From the NCBI GenBank assembly GCA_023055505.1, contig JALIRH010000010.1:2977501-3041500 (forward strand): a DNA stretch of 64,000 nt, in the 5' to 3' direction. The notes under the pieces were generated by a model. The model did not search any database. It saw only the letters and a program-made list of their open reading frames with translations, and was not told the DNA's origin. The position numbers and the translations under genes were made by a program. Below, one piece after another: positions 35,701 through 47,071 of this stretch (positions are counted from its first letter, which is position 1; each line of letters begins with the position of its first letter). This DNA is from Callipepla californica brunnescens. Taxonomy: Eukaryota > Chordata > Aves > Galliformes > Odontophoridae.

Positions 35701-38700
35701 GCTTCACAGATATCTCCCTTCCTGCCATCACTTCTGACTGTGCCTTGCTGCTCTTTCTGTAGACAGGTAGCTGATAGCCCACACTTGAACTATTAATTCA
35801 AATACCACTAAGGCACAACTGCTGGACATGTTTGAGTGCACACAGAGTATTCCTGAAGCCCAGAGCTATTCATTCCAGAGCAAGTATCTTACAGAACACT
35901 CAAAGCAGTGTCTTCTGCTCACACAGGCACATACCAGGGTTCCTCACATCCCTCTTATTCCCATAACCACAAATGATTCAGCAGAATATATTTTAGGACC
36001 ACAGAGAGCTGCAGTGAAATTCTAGGCGCCCAAAAGTCTTTTTCCCTAAGCTTCCTCTCCAGTCTGCTCTCAGATTTGCCTTATCCTTCGGAGAGCTCAG
36101 ATTCAGTCACATTCATTTGTCATGCCTATTCTCTGGAATGACCTGTGTCATCTGACTATGGAAGAGACCCCCCTGTCCAAAATCAGTATCACTGATATTT
36201 TCCACAGCAATCATGCAATCAGCCACATCCTCACCCATTTCTATTAAACTAAATGTAGCATCTTAGACTTTACTACTGCAGTCATTGTTTGAGGCCTTAG
36301 AGGTCAAAGCTGAGTAAATCTAAATTGCCTTACCACGCAACTGTGCAGAAATAAATTTTAATTTCAAATATTCATTCAATTGATTTATTTCCTGAGCTGT
36401 CACCACTCACACTGCCCAGCTGTATCTCGGATCACATATTCAGGCTTTAATTACCTTCACTATACATTAAACATACTATATGGAAAGTCAAGAATCAGAT
36501 TTAAACACAATAGATCTGTACGTGCTCGAAGGGAAAGCTGTGAGGAATACTCTAGCTCTGCCTTGTCTGTCAAGAGACTTTCCTTCCATGTAGCTTTTAG
36601 TCCATGCAGCCTGACTCTGCCTCCAGCTATACACCCTCCTGTCCTGTTGTGCTGGCAATGGCATTACTTTGGCTGCAGGATGAGTAGGGAATTATTTAGC
36701 TTGCACAGCTGCACAAGTGCTGGTGCTGCTACAAGAAAGGAGGAGGCGAGGGCTGAGGGGATTTTTGAGTCAGGAAACAATCCTGCCTGTTTTGACAATA
36801 GTTGCTCTTCCCTGGGGTCATTCCAGGGAGTAAACACACTCACAGGGTAGAGGTCCTTCCTTCTTTGGGTGATCAGAAGATTCAGGCATTGTACAGTATA
36901 TTCTCATTCTAATCACACTAAACAATACAGTAAAACTCCACAAGTGTGTATTATAACACAGCAGTTTTGGCCTGCTTGAGAGACAAGCTGAGGTGAGAGG
37001 GCAACAGGCATTTTGGCTTAACTGGCAGCAGCACACCTAACAGTTGTACTCACTGCAAGTCAATCCTCCCCTTGGCAGGAAAGACTTTGTGCTGCTGATT
37101 ACGAGGTTGTTGTCACAACAGGAATCTTGTAGTGGCTCAAAAGCAGCACAATGATGCCTAAAGCGAATGCACATCCACAGTGTAATGGCAGAGGTGGCCC
37201 TGGTGTTCACAAACAGTACTGCCCCCCTGGGGATACCTTCATCTTTAAAGCTCCTGATTGCCAATACAAATTAAAGCTGCCTTCAGCTAAAAAGCACAAA
37301 GACAAACTTTCAGATACATTCACCAGAAGCGAAATACAGTTTCCCACTGAAAGACACTGACTGACCAACGTTGACTGACTTCATACAGCAAAGGAAGGTG
37401 ATGACAAGTGCTTTCTAAAGGGTCACAAGCTCTACAGAAGAACAGCAGGTAACAAAGAACAAAAATTGTCTCACTCCTTCCGAAAATCAGCAACAGATCA
37501 TGATAAGTGCAATCTTGATGTGGAGAGATACTGCCCCTTTGTCTGCCAACACTTCAAAGAGGGTAATGAGGGATGGATCCAGGCTCCACCCCTTCTAGTC
37601 ACTCAGGTGCCTTGCTTGTACCTTAGCTCTGTGGGTTAGCCACCTTCTCACCTAGTGCTCACCCAAGCTGTTACCTGGCAATTCCACTGCAGAGCTTCAC
37701 AGTGTCCCTGAAATGAACACAGCTCAGAAGATAAGACGCTGTCTGCAAGCCTTCCTCTTGTGTACTATGCAAAGAGTTCTTAACAGCATCGGGATTAAAG
37801 AACAGATGTGTCTTTGTTAAGATATACTTTGGTATCTGCCCTCCATTTCCTGCTAAATGGATGCTGGCCCCTTCAGGCAGCTATTTTTGTAGAAAACTTC
37901 CAGCTACCTAAGTGGAAAAATGGTCAGCAATCATGCAAACAACTATGATAGGAGCACAAATGCTAGACGTTGTCTTTATGACATCTGCTGTTAAACCAGG
38001 TTACGAGGCAAAAATCATATGACATGTAAACTTGGTCAAGAAAATGAAAATTCCAAAAATAGCACCTGTGTGTTAGCTAGAAACATAGTTTATCTCTGAA
38101 AGCATGAAGCAAATTGATTGCCATATGCACTGTGCACACATGGTTGCTGTCTGCTTCAGTACAAAGAAAAGGATATGAGTGCTGCAGGGAGTGCTGTGCT
38201 TGGCTGGGGCAGCCAGGACAACACACATACGAACTGCCGGCCCTGTACAGCAGCTAGGAGAGCAAGAGAGAGAGCCCAGTGCTTGTGCGAACTGCAAGCA
38301 GCAATACTAAAAGCAAAAGACAGGTGTATTCCTCTTTAAGGTCAGTTGAAGGGCTTGAGAGTATGTGGGCAAATCAGGGCAGGGTCCTGCTTCAGGAAGG
38401 CTGCTAGGAAGGGAGAGACTGTGATTCACTTCAGGACAGTGCTGTCTGACTGTGAGAAAGAGGCTGGCAGCCCTTGCTTCCCACCATGCTTGCTCACGCA
38501 ACACCTGCAGTCACAGAGTACAGAGATGGGGGAAACAGAGAGGGAGGGAACAAAACTTCTTCTTTTTCCTCCTCTGCTTCCAACCCCTCAATCTGAGGTC
38601 TCATTTCCACTGTGTTGGTCCATGTCTCTCTGGAGGCCCACCTGGGCACAAGAGCCCCTTCCTGCCAATACCAAGCAGGAATGCCCTTCCTACTTGGCAT

Positions 38701-41326
38701 CCTGACAACCACGGCCATGCACTGCCTGTGGGCCCTGCACACCAGCTTGCCTGGCTCCTGGCACAAGGCCCAGACTGCAGTGCCAGCACCCTACTGTGGT
38801 CCCGCTCTTTCTGCTGCCACTGCTGGAGTGGCAGCAAGTTTTACCAGCAGCTTTGTGCGAAAAGTCATTTAACTGTTAAAAGTCATTAACTTACAGTCAT
38901 AAAGCAGCAGTCCTGGCTGCTTTTGCCTTACACAATGATATCTCATATTTGATATCTTGAAATATAAGGAATATTTTGTTGTAAGCAAAGGAAAAACAGG
39001 GATTGATGGTGGCAGATGGGGAGAAAATGAGCTGAAAACCATAGACAAGGCAAAAGCCTGAATAATCAGATTAGTGAGAAGGATTGCAGTGTGCAAGTGA
39101 AGACGCATTGAGTCACGTTGCAAGCTTGTACCATAAGATGATTTGCGCCTATTTCCCAGAAGGTGATTAGTTTGCATAATTGAGAAGTTTTATGAAGGGT
39201 GTTCATTGGAACTCGATGAATAATTTAATTTTTTGGTGTTTCGTTGGCAAATCTGGAAAGTTAAGAGGACTCATTTCAATCAGACTGAAAGGAAAAAAGA
39301 TTGATTTTTTTTTTTTTTTTGTGAATTGAAAACTAAAACAAGTAATAATTTGAAGGCTTCAAATGAGACATTTGTTCCTAAAAAAATTTAATGCTTCATT
39401 TCGATGGTGTCTATTCAAATATGGTTTGACTAATAAAATTAACAGAGATTATAGAAAGACAACATTATTTTGAACAAGAAAATCAAAGAAATAATTTGAA
39501 AAAGGTGTTGAGAAATACTTCACTGGAAATTCTGAAGTGTTTTGTAGTTTTTATATTCTTTAAATTAAAGAATACAATAGCACAGTCCACAGCCCTAAAA
39601 TATTTCTTCTGTCCCATCCTGAACTTTTGGTTGCAGCAGTTCTTTTCAAAAACAAAACCCCTTGCTAGACTCAACAGTTCATCATGCAAATCCAAACTTC
39701 TTGAGGCTCAAGTATTATGTGCATGCTCCTGTACAGTCCAACTGTTTAGTGTTCCAGTAACTTAGCAGAACATTAAGTAGTGACTGCAGAGTCACCTGAA
39801 TATAGACAAATTATAGCTACACTCTCCTTCAACGCCTGCATTTGCCAGCTCAGCGTATTCTGACTTACTATATGGCCAACTATTGAATTGTTAGCAAATG
39901 AAATTCTGTTTCAAGATCCAGTATCAATAAAGCAACAACAAAGGCATTCATATCATCTGAAGCTAAACTCCTCCAAGACAGAAATGGGCATTGCTGCACT
40001 TCTGTAGCTGCTGCAGTAAAGGGAATGGAGGTAGACTGAGTCCTGCTCAATCCATATACCCCAAAGAAATGCAGAGATGCAGAGGAGCCACTAATTTGCA
40101 GTGAGTTTTGACACCTGGCAATAGTTAGCAAACTACAGGCTAATATATCCATGGCTAGTGCAATTACATTCATTATAGGGGTGGTAATAGTGCAGCAATG
40201 CTACTTGCAAGACCATGGAAGCAAAATTTGTTGATGCATTCACATCATTTGAGTGATGAGAACCAGGCTTTCTACTTAACACTTCTTTTACAAAAACTGA
40301 GTTGGTTGCTGACATTAGAAAATCATAAGAAGTAGGTTAATATGATGGCCATTTAAATGAGCAAACGTAGCAAAAAACTTTAGGAAGTGAAACTTTCTCA
40401 AGAAAGCTCTGTTCAACTGCTGTTGCTCATGCTGCAAGAGGTTCCCTTCACATTTTTCTCATTTCTCCAAGTACTAGCTCTAGGCAAAAACAAAGACAGA
40501 TATGATATTCTGCCAAGGTGTAAGGCAGCATTATTTTCATTGCAACAGAGCTGATGATTTAAAAATGAAAAATGTTTTTTTATGTAGGGGCTAGAAAAAA
40601 AATTCAGGAAAATTTGCACATGCATGTCTCAAAAATTTTCTCCTTTCTTTCCATTAAAATTATAAAATTCAAAACATTTCTCTTCCTTTTTGTGTAGCAC
40701 TTTATTTTCTGTGAACCACATGCAACAATTCTGTTTTCTTTGTATGCACCAGATATAATCTCACTGTTATCTGAAAGAAAACTTCACCAAGTGTTGGAAC
40801 TTTACTTGGATGCTCCGAGAGCATCCTGAAAGCTGCTATAGATGTGATTATCTATGAATATGAGGAAAGATAAAGCTTGCAATGAGTGGTATTATGGTAA
40901 TTTTATATATATTATACTAACAGGTATAGTAAGAAAGAGCTTCTGAACTGAGAGGAAAAGGCTTGCCATCTTCTTTCAAACTGTCAGTTTGGCTAAGGAA
41001 GGACTAAGCCTCTCCTTGCATGTCTGGCCTCTGTGACATTTCAGATGTTTGTTTTCATACTTAAGCCTAGCGTGGACTTCAGGAAAGTGGAATTGATAAA
41101 GTTGTGATCGTAAACTAGTGAGGACAACAGATGTTCAAGTTATTACTAACACTATGGTAGGACTTTGTACACGAGACCAGATTTTGTGTTAAAGAGTGGG
41201 TTGAGCAACAAATCCTGCTGCTGAGAAATTTGGGAAGACACAGGACTTGCTTTCAGTTCACTGACTTCTACTATGCAACACTTGGCTACAGTATCCCATT
41301 GCAGAGAGGCCCTGGTTACAGGATGA

Positions 41327-41329
<3 letters not shown>

Positions 41330-41360
<31 letters not shown>
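41330..41360. repeat. Poly(T) tract, 31 bases
   Basis: An uninterrupted run of thymines, equivalent to poly(A) on the minus strand. It could be the tail of a reverse-strand retrocopy, but the sequence to its left shows no gene that I recognise. Confidence 0.9.
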
Positions 41361-41362
<2 letters not shown>

Positions 41363-42400
41363 AATTACTGCACTTCAAGAATGTGAAGACTCCTGAAAAG
41401 TCTGGGATTTATTCTAAAAGTCTCTGCCAGAAATTCTTTACCTTTGACTTCCAGAGCCTCTATCCTATTATTTTTGTTTAACACTTAAGCAAACCTACAA
41501 GTCTTGCACACATCACTGTAAAACTTCAGTAACAAGTGATGGTCTGTGCATCATAACGGCAGATCTTAGATATCATTCCCTGGAACAGGTTCTCTGACAA
41601 AGCACTGAGTAAATGATCTGTAAAAAAGACACTAAAGACACTTTTTTTTTTTTTTTAGTGATGGTGATGGTAGATAAAACTGCAAGAAATGAGGCAAGGA
41701 GGTGTGGGAAGCAGAAAAGCAATGGCAGGGATTCTGAAGCAACAAAAAGTGGTCTCCATCCATCCCTCAGTGCTGTATTTTCATGCCACCTTGCCCTGTC
41801 ATGTACATTTTAAAGAGCATTATTGAAGATGATGCAGGTGGTACACTATCTGGATTTTACTCCTGCACATTTTTATTTGTAATTGTCTTCTAGGAAGGTT
41901 TTATCTGTTAATATGTTTTATTCCTAGCTTAACAGTCTAGGAAGCACTGAAAGAAGGCTACATGGTGCTTAACTCATCCACTCATATTTCTCCCCAAAAT
42001 ATTCTTTTCCCTCTTGGCATACTCATTTCTCTATTTTTATTTCATTATGAGCCCTTTGAGACTTTCATGCAGGAGCTGTTTACCAAAGGTGTCCCAGGCT
42101 TGTAGCTTGTTCCCAGACTCAGTATAGAAATTCTGACTGTGCCAGTGGGGAGATACCCATGTTTTATTTCCAAGATCCAGATACTTCAAAGGTAAATCAG
42201 GCTGAAGGGTTATTCAATGTGAGAAAATACCTTCTGGAGCCTTTGCCCATGATCCCAAGTCAGCTTTTGATTGCAGAAAGATCCTTTTCCCAGGCCTTGA
42301 CAAACTTTGTCTCACTGGTAAGTATTCCCAATATTACTGTGAATCTGTCACTCTGAACACCTTCTCACTCTCTTTGTATCTTCTCTATCACTAAGTTTCT

Positions 42401-42425
42401 TTCATTTCATTTCATTTCATTTCAT
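42401..42425. repeat. (TTCAT)5 pentanucleotide repeat
   Basis: Five perfect TTCAT units, with partial units on both sides. A short microsatellite in intergenic DNA. Confidence 0.9.
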
Positions 42426-45178
42426 TTTCCGTCTCATTTTAACTGTCACTGTTAATTCACTCTTTAGAAATGGCCTCCAGACTTTAACTGGTGAACAAAG
42501 CTGATCTTCATTGCTCTCTTGCTGATAATTAAAAAAAGTGCATTAAAATGTGCTTCATGCCATCCTTCGGATTTGAAAAGATCTCCCCACTGTGAGCTAC
42601 AGAAGATGCTTATCCTTGTCAGGTCTCCTGTCATTCAAATACTTTGATTCTTTATATGTCCACTGAGTTGGAGCACCGTCTCCTTTACGTAAATTTCTTT
42701 TGATGATAGATGCTGAATATAAAGGTTTAATTTTAGGTTTTCTAGAAGTCCTGCTTTGATCTTGTGGTTTGAAATGTCATAAGAATTTCAAAAAATAAAA
42801 ATAATGCAAATTATAAAAAAAGCACAAAACACAACAGGGAATAATTAGCACTATGATGGCCTTTGGACCTCAAAATATGTTTTAGGCATCTCATTTTTGA
42901 GAACAACACTCCTCAGACATCTTCACCAGTGCTTTACAATGATTTATTCTTTTGTATCCTATTAAATGCAAACTTTTGTACTATCAGAATATGACTGTCT
43001 TTAGCTGTTTTTTTTTCCTTTTTAGCAGTATTTTAAGAAATGAGGGGAAGCAGAAGTAAAATCTCTCCAGGATTTCTCTGTGTCTCTGCAGTAGCAATCA
43101 CTGGGTATGGCTAATTTGTTTACTTTTAGATGTTAGCACTGAAAATTGGGAACCAATTTTCCCCCATTAGATAATTACTGTCCAGAATTTCAAGAAGGAC
43201 TGGTTCATATAACTAACTTCACAGTAGGGGAAACAAAGCTTAGACTTCTAAGAAGGAAGCTCCTCAGTCAGTGCTGTCCTTGCCTCTCCTTCTCTGCTGA
43301 GGGCATGGGTTTAGGGCAGGAGAGCAACATCTGCAAATCCAAGTTAGGAGCTGACAGAAAGGCCACAGTTCTGAGAGATTTAAAAATCAGTGGTTTGGTG
43401 ATGTGAGCTGTGGTTCTTTCAGGAACCAAGTCTGATCCACCAAACTTGGTCATATCTAGGGCTTTACTTACACTAATCAGGTTTTAGTCCTTTCATGGTA
43501 ATGAAACAATATTTTTTCCAGTTACGGTGTTATTTCCTTTTCTCTTTACCTATTATTTTGTAGAAAAGTTTTTTTTTCTTCAGCCATACCATTTAGAGGT
43601 CTGGATTTTTTTTTTTTTCAAATGACAATGCACTTCAAAACTGTGATAGGTTTGTGGCAAACTAACATGGTAAAAACGTGAACTGTTTAACATAGTAGGA
43701 CATGATCTCACATTCTGAGTTTAACAAAATATCCTGAAACCAGATACTTATGCAAATGATAAGCCTCTCTTCTCTCCATTACATCTCAAGCAATTCATGA
43801 ATAATTTTTTTAAGTTCCTGTCAGAGAAGAAAAAAACATAGGCAGTGTGAAGCAACTTTTTCTTCACTGTGTGAAAAAAAAAGAAAAATAACATTTTGCA
43901 ATGGGAATTCTGACAGGGTGTCTGTAGAATATTTGCCCTAACAAGTATTCAATGAAGAGAAGCAATTGAGATCACTTAAATGCGAATAACTAACCCAAAA
44001 TTACAAAGAAGCTTAGATGAGAAACCCTGTTATTAACCCAATAGCAGTGCAGTAGTGTAGTCCAGTGTTCAGTGTAAACTAATGTCCTTCTCTGTGCTGG
44101 CACCAGCTGATTCCTCAGTTAATACTAAAGCTTAACTCTGCAATGCCCTCAGTCCTCTCCACGGTCCTGATTCTTTGTTATGGAAGCACATGTAGAGTAA
44201 AAAGGCTTCCCTTCATCTGGGACTTAATGCTGCCCCAAGGAACTAAGAGAAGAGAACTGTAATATAAGCATGTGCATTGAAAGAAAGATTTATTTTACAA
44301 TGTATTCTTGGACCAGGCAAGTGCAAAGTACATGCTGTTGTACTCAGCATGAGGCACATCCTTCTTAAAAGACGTTCTGAATTAAAGGAAGGACTCTTCT
44401 TTGACCCACTCCCTTGCCCTGACCATAGGCCAGTTGTCGAGTTCCAGTTATAGTGAAAAGATGGCAGAAAAGGAGTCTGAAAGGTGAAGTCAGAGTGGCA
44501 AGATATCAGACTGCACAGACAAGAAGAATCAGTAATAGGTTAGCCAGGTCTTATGGCTGTAGCCCATAAAGCCTACGTGGTGTACGGGGAAGGTGAATTC
44601 AACAGAAGTTCACAGAGTCTTCATCACCTGAAGGGTAGTCAGAAGAGGAGCACAGCAGAGATAAGACCTCCTTACTAATCACTCCTGTGGACCTCCCTTT
44701 ATGGAGGAACTCATTTGGTTACCAAGACGCCATTACATGCCATAACTGAGCCCAGAAGGAGAAGAACAGTGAAGGAGAATTCTTATTTGGAACAAAAACC
44801 CTATTTTGCCATATCATCAATCTGGTACCTGCTCTATATTAAGTCAAGATCCAAAGCCTGATTAGCAAGAAGAGAGGACACTGTAGGAAGGTGATCTCTA
44901 TCCATTGGAAGAGTGATACTATAGGCCACCCTCAGGCTGCCCTGGCCACGAAGAGACAGAGAACTTCAAGAAACTCCACAGGGAGGTATACTGGGTCTTA
45001 CTTAGAAGAGCAGTCATTATAACATGAGGATTTTAAGGAGAAACAAGGGTAAAGAGTAAGAGGTGGTAGATCTGAAAAGACACCCTGAGAATTAAACAGT
45101 GTGAAAACAAGATGGGTAAGAATGGAAACAATGTTTGCCGGAGACCAGACCTGGAGAGCTTCCTATATCTCTGACTAC

Positions 45179-45385
45179 ATAGAATTATAGAATATCCTGA
45201 GTTGGAAGGGACCCATAACGATCATTGAGTCCAATACTTGGCTTCACATAGATGCAGCCCAAAATCTGGCCATATGTCTGAGAGCATTGTCCAGACACTT
45301 CCTGAACTCAGACAAGCTCGGTGCTGTGATTGCTATCCTGGGGAAGTTGGTCCAGTGCTCAACCACACTGTGGTTATGTGGGACA
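45179..45385 (-). mobile_element. CR1 LINE 3' end, reverse strand
   Basis: Beginning with 'atagaattatagaat' (the inverted CR1 terminal repeat) and 'gagttggaagggaccc', the sequence follows the CR1 3' end in antisense through 'cagcccaaaatctggcc' and 'gttggtccagtgctcaacc'. The right boundary fades out. The copy ends about 1.5 kb upstream of the CTLA4 TATA box. Confidence 0.88.
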
Positions 45386-46854
45386 GCAAGCACAGAGTTT
45401 TACATGGAAATCCATTCCAAATGTTTAATGGTTAATTGCACCATCAGTTTTCAGCCCCAATCAATTATCAGGAAATTATATTATGAATGATGAGGCTCAA
45501 GTGCATCATTTATTTAACTACATTCAAAGCCCAGGCCGAAGAGATACATAGGATAGGTAATATGGTTACTACTGTGGTTTTGAAAATGTCAGGCAAAGCA
45601 CGATAACTTCATGCCATAGTTCTCTCTGATATTCTGATATGTAATATTGCGATAGCATTTATTTAATACTAAATTTATTATTAAAATTGATTTAAGTTTG
45701 TATAAGCAGTAATAAAATAAAAGCCTGACTCATTATTTGGGGGTAGTTCTTCCATTTTCCCAGAGTCGTATTTTTATTTATTATCAGTTCTGTTTTGAAT
45801 GCTGGCTTTAAATGGTGGGTGAAATCAAAGTGGCTATAAAAAATTGTTTCATTGACTAAATATGGAAGCAGTCTGTTTTATTTATATAATTATGTAGTTA
45901 TGTGCTTTTGAGATCAAATATTTATACTGTATCTTTGGATTAAGCAGGCTACTGTTCAAGAACTAATGCCATCAGTTTTTCTAGGTCACAGTTCAGAAGT
46001 GAGTCTTTGCTAATGTGCAAATGAAGAAGCATCTTCTAGAAGAGCTTAGATGGAAAAAAAAGAATGATGACCTTCAGAGTAATTTCATTTTTAAGAAATT
46101 CTTTAGGCAAAGATTTATGGATGTGACAGGCCCATGGATGAAAACTGTTTCACTGAGATTTGGTATGAGGCAGGTTCTCTAAGCAGAGATTGCAATAATC
46201 GAAGTTTCTATCGTGTTCTTCATCTGTCGATCTCTGCATACTTGGATAGTAAATTCTGTAGGTAGAGAAAGTGTTGTACAGATGTGGAAGTCATTAGCTA
46301 TAATCCTAGACAGATCATTTTTTTCTTGGAACTGCAGCAGAAGTTGGGTTATGATTCAAGTCGCATTGTTGATATGAAAAGATGAAGCTATTACAGTTGT
46401 AATCAGTATTTTGAAGGGGGCAGGAGTTTTTAAACATCAAAAGCACTAACACCAAAGGAAGCAAAGAATTTAGGGGTGGAGGGAAGTCCTCCATAAACAA
46501 CCTAGCTTGCACTGATTCAGTGTGTCATATTAGGCAGAAGTAGTTCTTTGTATGCTGTCCCTGTAGAAAATAACTGATGATTGCTAAAATTTTAAACACT
46601 ATGGTTGTGTAAGCAAGCTGCACTAAAGGGTCTGAACTGCTCTATTGGATGACTACCTCTCCTCCCCCAGTTCTCAAAGCAGAATGGATGGCAGTTTCAG
46701 ATTGAATATATATTTTCCATCTGCTGAATAGTTGTTTTTGTTCATGCTGTTTGAGGTCAACTATGCACGTACTGATCAAACCCACTACTTCCTTTCTCGT
46801 AAAACCAAAACAAAGCTTCATATTACTTTCAGGTACAGCATCTGGGATCACAGC
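45386..46854 (+). other. CTLA4 upstream DNA
   Basis: No gene is seen. This is AT-rich unique-looking sequence between the CR1 fragment and the CTLA4 TATA box; proximal promoter elements are expected in its last few hundred bases. I could not assign specific factor sites with confidence. Confidence 0.5.
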
Positions 46855-46864
46855 TATATAAATA
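46855..46864 (+). promoter_or_regulatory. CTLA4: CTLA4 TATA box
   Basis: TATATAAATA lies 159 bases upstream of the CTLA4 start codon. Transcription would be expected to begin about 30 bases on, near 46885, giving a 5' UTR of about 130 bases. By family knowledge mammalian CTLA4 also has a TATA-type promoter with a short leader. An in-frame ATG at 46879 falls at or before this predicted start, which supports 47014 as the real initiation codon. Confidence 0.7.
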
Positions 46865-47013
46865 CACACTGACTCTGTGTGGGTTCAAACATTTCGAAGA
46901 TTCGGTATCCTGAAAGGCATTACTTTTTTTCCAGTCCTGAGAGTTCCAGTTTGTCTTCAAATCTGAAGTCATCAGATACCTTCAGCTCCTTCAGAATCTG
47001 TCCCAGTGCAGGA

Positions 47014-47071
47014 ATGCTCTCAGCATGGGTCACCGTGAGCTTTCTCTGTGCAGCCACTGCCAGTGCAAAAG
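47014..47071 (+). CDS. CTLA4: CTLA4 exon 1 (signal peptide)
   Basis: This exon encodes 19 residues plus one base, starting MLSAWVTVSF and ending ATASAK. It has a hydrophobic core and a typical A-x-A cleavage site after A18. The start has G at -3. The donor is 'aaaag|gtgggt', phase 1; the leftover G plus TA of exon 2 gives Val20, aligning with the 'A' of the mammalian 'KAMHVAQPA' junction. The leader is much shorter than the mammalian one (about 35 residues). Confidence 0.88.

Larger units (their letters stand above)
32760..45175. other. Intergenic DNA, CD28 to CTLA4, second part
   Basis: No gene is supported here. Notable content: an AAAT repeat near 33131-33150; GC-richer blocks near 33280-33780 and 38160-38870 with several overlapping open frames on both strands; a C/CA run near 34127-34143; a 31-base poly(T) at 41330-41360 and another T run near 41642-41656; and a TTCAT repeat at 42401-42425. 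The stretch 44100-45175 has the texture of an old mobile element, but I could not name it. Confidence 0.65.

Noticed and set aside
46879..47013. Upstream in-frame ATG for a longer CTLA4 N-terminus
   Set aside because: It lies only about 15-24 bases after the TATA box, at or before the expected transcript start, and the added residues are polar and unlike a leader.
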